Source: Bacillus sp. E(2018)
GTDB taxonomy: Bacteria; Bacillota; Bacilli; Bacillales; Fictibacillaceae
Reading direction: 5' to 3'
Assembly (NCBI RefSeq): GCF_005503015.1
Contig: NZ_SCOL01000004.1
Coordinates: forward strand, 62,001 to 126,000
DNA length: 64,000 bases
The notes beneath the pieces were generated by a model. That model was not told where the DNA came from. It made no database searches and worked only from the letters and a program-made list of their open reading frames with translations. Shown one piece after another: positions 60,826 to 64,000 of this stretch; within the stretch, counting starts at the first letter, position 1; each line of letters opens with the position of its first letter. A program made the translations under genes and the position numbers.

Positions 60826-60925
60826 CCTAACTGGGGAGATGCCGCTTGCAGATTTGAAGCGTACAGAATGTAGCCCATCGCTTGCCATGAGGAAAGTCAG
60901 CAGCCTTGAACAGCTTCTAAAAAAG
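60826..60925 (-). repeat. Very degenerate remnant of the GC-rich repeat (copy H?)
   Basis: GCGTACAGAATGTAGCCCAT followed by CGCTTGCC resembles CGTACGAATGTGGCTCACCG-CCTGCC of the other copies, and GAGGAAAGTCAGCAGCC resembles GCGGAAAGCGAGCACC. Ends are not clear. Confidence 0.35.
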
Positions 60926-61005
60926 AACATTTGTTTGCTTTTTTGAAGGGTTTTTCCATCCCGATATCGAAATTAGTACCTTGAATAACAAACTTGGAGG
61001 TAAGA

Positions 61006-61530
61006 ATGATGGAAAAATCGCTACAGCTCCACCAATTCAACTCTTGGGCCAATGAAAGAGTCTTTGACACACTAAAAGAACTTCCAACCGAAATGTACAG
61101 AAAAGAGGTAGAAAGTGTCTTTCCTACGATCGCTGATGTTCTTGTTCACATGTATCAAGTTGATTATGTTTGGCTACAGGTACTAAAAGGTGAAACTTTC
61201 GATGATATTTTTAACTCCTTAAAACAGCTACACGAAGAATTAAATGGTGCTGATCTACAAAATATGCATATGAAGTTTCAAACCATGTCTGAAGACTACG
61301 AGCACTTCATCAATGGAAAAGAAGATTTATCTGCAGATATTACTGTTCATCACCCACACTTTGGAACACTAAATTCAAACTATGATGACCTTATTCAGCA
61401 CATTGTAAATCATGGCACGTATCATCGAGGTCATTTATCGGCAATCGTCAATCAGCTCGGGTATAAAGGAGCGTCAATCGATTATATTTTTTATCTTTAT
61501 TCGCTACAAGAAAAAAAGCAAACTTCATAA
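61006..61530 (+). CDS. DinB-family protein
   Basis: 174 residues, start at one of two adjacent ATGs (61006 or 61009) behind TTGGAGG. Four-helix DinB/YfiT fold with metal histidines: LVHMYQVDYVWL (about 47-58) and IVNHGTYHRGHLSAI (about 129-143, two further His). Many members are thiol-linked transferases for bacillithiol or stress-induced proteins of unknown activity. Confidence 0.85.
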   Translation: MMEKSLQLHQFNSWANERVFDTLKELPTEMYRKEVESVFPTIADVLVHMYQVDYVWLQVLKGETFDDIFNSLKQLHEELNGADLQNMHMKFQTMSEDYEHFINGKEDLSADITVHHPHFGTLNSNYDDLIQHIVNHGTYHRGHLSAIVNQLGYKGASIDYIFYLYSLQEKKQTS

Positions 61531-61543
61531 GATTGTTGAAAAA

Positions 61544-61572
61544 GGCATATCCAAAGAGATATGTCTTTTTTG
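61544..61572 (+). terminator. Terminator of the DinB-like gene
   Basis: AAAAGGCATATC pairs with GATATGTCTTTTT around a 6-base loop. Confidence 0.85.
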
Positions 61573-61613
61573 TTACGTTTAAACCGATCTCTGCAAAAGT
61601 TATAGAAGAGTGA

Positions 61614-61675
61614 TTGACAAGCTGCTTGTCCACCATGTAATCTAAGTTTGGAAATAGATAGTTCAATGATTGAAC
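61614..61675 (+). promoter_or_regulatory. marR promoter and palindromic operator
   Basis: TTGACA (61614-61619), 18 bases, TAATCT (61638-61643); start near 61650. The perfect palindrome GTTCAAT-G-ATTGAAC (61661-61675) lies just inside the transcript, fit for autorepression by the MarR product. Confidence 0.65.
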
Positions 61676-61706
61676 AGTTAAAAAAATGAACAAACAGGAG
61701 GTTACC

Positions 61707-62159
61707 ATGTCACAACTATCCATTAAAGAACTTGTTGATCGTTATATTGATCTCACATTTGCCGTTCACAAAAAAGGGGAGTCCCTCGTAAAAGAACAGC
61801 TGCAGAGTGAACTTTCTAATGATCAATTTTATACATTGAAGTATATCTACAAGACAGAGAACTGCACATCAACCGAACTGGCGAAAGTATTTGATGTGAA
61901 AAAAAGCGCGATTACAGCTGTGATCACAAAATTGTGGGATCAAGACTTGATTGAGAGAACGAGAGATCAAAATGATCGCCGCGTCGTTTATCTCACATTA
62001 ACAGAAGCGGGACTCGAGCTTTACAAAAAAACAGAAGAGAGAATCTATAACTTAGTAGAATCCATCATTACTCAGTTTGAAGAGCAAGAAATCAAACAAT
62101 TTATTGAAACGTATGAAAAGATCAATAACATTTTAACAATACTTCAAGAAAAACAATAA
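61707..62159 (+). CDS. MarR-family transcriptional regulator
   Basis: 150 residues from the ATG at 61707 (ACAGGAGG upstream); an in-frame ATG at 61686 lacks a site. Winged helix: CTSTELAKVFDVKKSAITAVI, the beta wing LIERTRDQNDRRVVYLTLTEAG, and dimer helices at both ends. The ligand is unknown; the MMPL exporter begins 15 bases downstream, so it probably controls this efflux gene and itself. Confidence 0.93.
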   Translation: MSQLSIKELVDRYIDLTFAVHKKGESLVKEQLQSELSNDQFYTLKYIYKTENCTSTELAKVFDVKKSAITAVITKLWDQDLIERTRDQNDRRVVYLTLTEAGLELYKKTEERIYNLVESIITQFEEQEIKQFIETYEKINNILTILQEKQ

Positions 62160-62174
62160 GCGGGGGGAGAAATC

Positions 62175-64000
62175 GTGCGGTTTATTTTAAAACAAAAATG
62201 GCTGGTGATTATAGCGTGGATAGCCGTTGTGGCCGTTCTTATGTTCTCGGCACCTAACATGGCTGAGCTAGTACGAGAAAAAGGACAAGTCGATGTACCA
62301 GACGGCTATTCATCATCATTAGCTTCAGATATTATGAGCGAAGTCCAAGAACAAGAAGGCGGTGGAGATGAGTCTTCGGTAGCACTGGTCTTTACAGATG
62401 AAAAAGGACTTAGCGCAGCAGATAAAAAAGAAGTTGAGCGTGCAATTCGTCAACTTGAAAAAAATAAAGAAGAACTAGGAATCACGGAGATTCTGACTCA
62501 CTTTAATGAAAAAAGTCTGGAGAAACAGTTAGTCTCAAAAGATGGAAACTCTATCTTAACGTCAATAAAAGTAGCTTGGAACGACCGTGAGCCAAGTGAA
62601 GTGAATGAGGCTCTATACAAAACGATAAAAGACAACAAAGTAGACCACTATTACACAAGCAATTGGATGATCAACGAAGATCTTGTAAAAAGTTCTGAAG
62701 AGGGACTTAAAAAAACAGAAGGCATTACAGTTGTTTTCATACTAGGTGTATTGCTCTTAGTATTCAGATCTGTAGTTGCACCACTTATCCCATTGCTAAC
62801 CGTAGGTGTGACGTATCTTGCTTCACAATCTATCGTAGCGATGTTAGTCGATTCGTTCGACTTTCCGATCTCTAACTATACGCAGATCTTTTTAGTTGCT
62901 GTACTGTTTGGAATTGGAACGGATTATTGTATTCTCTTACTAAGTCGATATAAAGAAGAACTAACACTCACAGAAAGTAAAACAGAAGCGATCATCGCAA
63001 CATATCGTCAGGCGGGACGTACTGTTTTCTTTAGTGGATTGGCGGTAATGATTGGATTTGCAGCGATCGGTTTTTCACAATTTATTCTCTATCAATCTGC
63101 AGCAGCTGTTGCGGTTGGTGTAGGTATACTCTTAATAGCACTATTTACGATCGTTCCATTCTTTATGATGGTCTTAGGTCACAAGATCTTTTGGCCATCT
63201 AAGAAAAAAGCGGAGCATGGCGAAAGCAAGCTTTGGGCAATTGCGGGAAACTTTTCGTTAAAGCGTCCGCTGTTGTCGCTCATACTCGTTGCGGTCATTT
63301 GCGTACCTTTTCTTGTAACATACGATGGCAAATTATCGTTTAACTCTTTAGAAGAAATCTCAGGAGATGTTTCATCGATCCAGGCTTTTAATGTGATTGA
63401 AAAAAGCTTTGGAGCGGGAGAATCGATGCCAACAAACATCGTTATAAAAAATGATGAAAGAATGGATTCGACTTCATACATGGAGCTTGCTGAAAAGATT
63501 AGTCAGGAACTAGAAAAGGTTAACCATGTGGATGCGGTAAGATCTGTTTCCAGACCTACTGGCGAACCGGTTGAAGATTTCTTTGTCTACAAGCAGGCTG
63601 AAAACTTAGGTGATGGCCTCGGTGATGGAAAAGAAGGCATTAATAAAATCAGCAGTGGACTTATGGAAGCGAGCGGTGAGTTATCAAAATCTGAACCGCA
63701 GCTGACTGGTGCGACTGACGGCATTCAACAGCTTATCGACGGTACGAGTGCTACTCAATCTGGTTTAAACGAGATTCAAAAAAATCTAGTGAAGATAGAA
63801 GATGGAATCCGAAAAGGAACCCTAGGAGCAGCTGACGCACAAAAGGGACTACAGCAAATAAAGTCCAAACAGCAAGAGCTGCTGAAAGGTTATCAAGCGA
63901 TTCAGCAAGGCTATGAAAAAGCTGGATCAAATCTATCAACAATTCAATCCAACTACGTAAAATTAGGTCAAGGATTAGGAAGCTTAAATTCGGCCTTAGC
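62175..64000 (+). CDS. MMPL/RND-family exporter, 3' end beyond the window
   Basis: 608 codons visible from a GTG at 62175 behind GGGGGGAG; the frame is open to the right edge. First helix WLVIIAWIAVVAVLMFSAPN, an extracytoplasmic domain to about residue 180, then helices with VVFILGVLLLVFRSVVAPL and the MMPL signature FGIGTDYCILLLSRYKEEL and GLAVMIGFAAIGFSQF. From about residue 485 the second outer domain has a coiled, repetitive helical region (GEGI-type: GDGLGDGKEGINKISSGLME). Proton-driven export of lipids or drugs, like B. subtilis YdfJ. Co-transcribed with marR. Confidence 0.9.
   Translation, partial: MRFILKQKWLVIIAWIAVVAVLMFSAPNMAELVREKGQVDVPDGYSSSLASDIMSEVQEQEGGGDESSVALVFTDEKGLSAADKKEVERAIRQLEKNKEELGITEILTHFNEKSLEKQLVSKDGNSILTSIKVAWNDREPSEVNEALYKTIKDNKVDHYYTSNWMINEDLVKSSEEGLKKTEGITVVFILGVLLLVFRSVVAPLIPLLTVGVTYLASQSIVAMLVDSFDFPISNYTQIFLVAVLFGIGTDYCILLLSRYKEELTLTESKTEAIIATYRQAGRTVFFSGLAVMIGFAAIGFSQFILYQSAAAVAVGVGILLIALFTIVPFFMMVLGHKIFWPSKKKAEHGESKLWAIAGNFSLKRPLLSLILVAVICVPFLVTYDGKLSFNSLEEISGDVSSIQAFNVIEKSFGAGESMPTNIVIKNDERMDSTSYMELAEKISQELEKVNHVDAVRSVSRPTGEPVEDFFVYKQAENLGDGLGDGKEGINKISSGLMEASGELSKSEPQLTGATDGIQQLIDGTSATQSGLNEIQKNLVKIEDGIRKGTLGAADAQKGLQQIKSKQQELLKGYQAIQQGYEKAGSNLSTIQSNYVKLGQGLGSLNSAL

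Noticed and set aside
60826..60925. Small gene in the spacer before the DinB gene
   Set aside because: No frame with a ribosome site; the sequence resembles a decayed repeat.

Overview
The window reads as a core chromosomal segment of a low-GC, Gram-positive, spore-forming-type bacterium of the Bacillaceae. The evidence is gene content and order close to the Bacillus subtilis yvl/yvo/yvc/clpP/sigL/gapA/yva region: yvlBCD, hprK-lgt-yvoD-ppaX-yvoF, hisZGDBHAFI, yvcD-trxB-yvcI-rapZ-yvcK-whiA-crh, clpP, sigL, cggR-gapA-pgk-tpi-pgm-eno, secG-est-rnr-smpB-ssrA. CcpA/Crh/HprK, CtsR, CggR and TRAP-type regulation can all be read from sites or genes. A genus such as Fictibacillus or a related Bacillus would fit, but I cannot settle that from sequence alone.

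Layout. 1-3.3 kb: a partial cheW, two small unknown genes and a yvl-type envelope-stress operon. 3.3-4.3 kb: two copies of a dispersed GC-rich repeat and a strongly structured, independently transcribed RNA (6S-like), followed by an unusual zinc-ribbon plus S4-domain gene. 4.9-10 kb: acetyltransferase, hprK operon. 10-17 kb: putP, small accessory genes, a membrane-anchored thioredoxin-like protein and a Ca2+/H+ antiporter. 17-23.5 kb: complete histidine operon in one transcription unit. 23.8-31 kb: TPR protein, trxB, and the yvcI-rapZ-yvcK-whiA-crh operon. 31.1-32.9 kb: a solitary trpE behind an 11-triplet TRAP leader. 33-37.7 kb: oxidoreductase, clpP with a CtsR operator, cold-shock gene with a long hairpin leader, sigL, glutaredoxin-like gene. 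37.9-45.3 kb: complete lower-glycolysis operon with a recognisable CggR operator. 45.4-52.8 kb: a tiny holin-like toxin, an FHA-winged-helix regulator, secG, two esterases, rnr, smpB and tmRNA. 53-64 kb: NERD protein, M42 peptidase, uppP, a sigma-B type stress pair, EAL-HDOD protein, two luciferase-like monooxygenases, DinB protein and a marR-MMPL exporter pair that runs off the end.

How parts work together: HprK, Crh and YvcK link carbon state to gene expression; the gapA operon carries out triose-phosphate to phosphoenolpyruvate conversion under CggR; HisZ complements the short HisG; RNase R, SmpB and tmRNA form the ribosome-rescue and decay module next to SecG.

The most unusual material is intergenic. 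There are three repeat systems: (i) a GC-rich palindromic element of about 130-190 bp with at least six copies or remnants, one lying inside the glycolytic operon; (ii) a GGGGTCTGACCCC palindrome attached to gene ends, one copy of which supplies the C-terminal codons of trpE; (iii) six short arrays with an exact 20- or 21-bp period but different unit sequences, five of them just behind transcription units.
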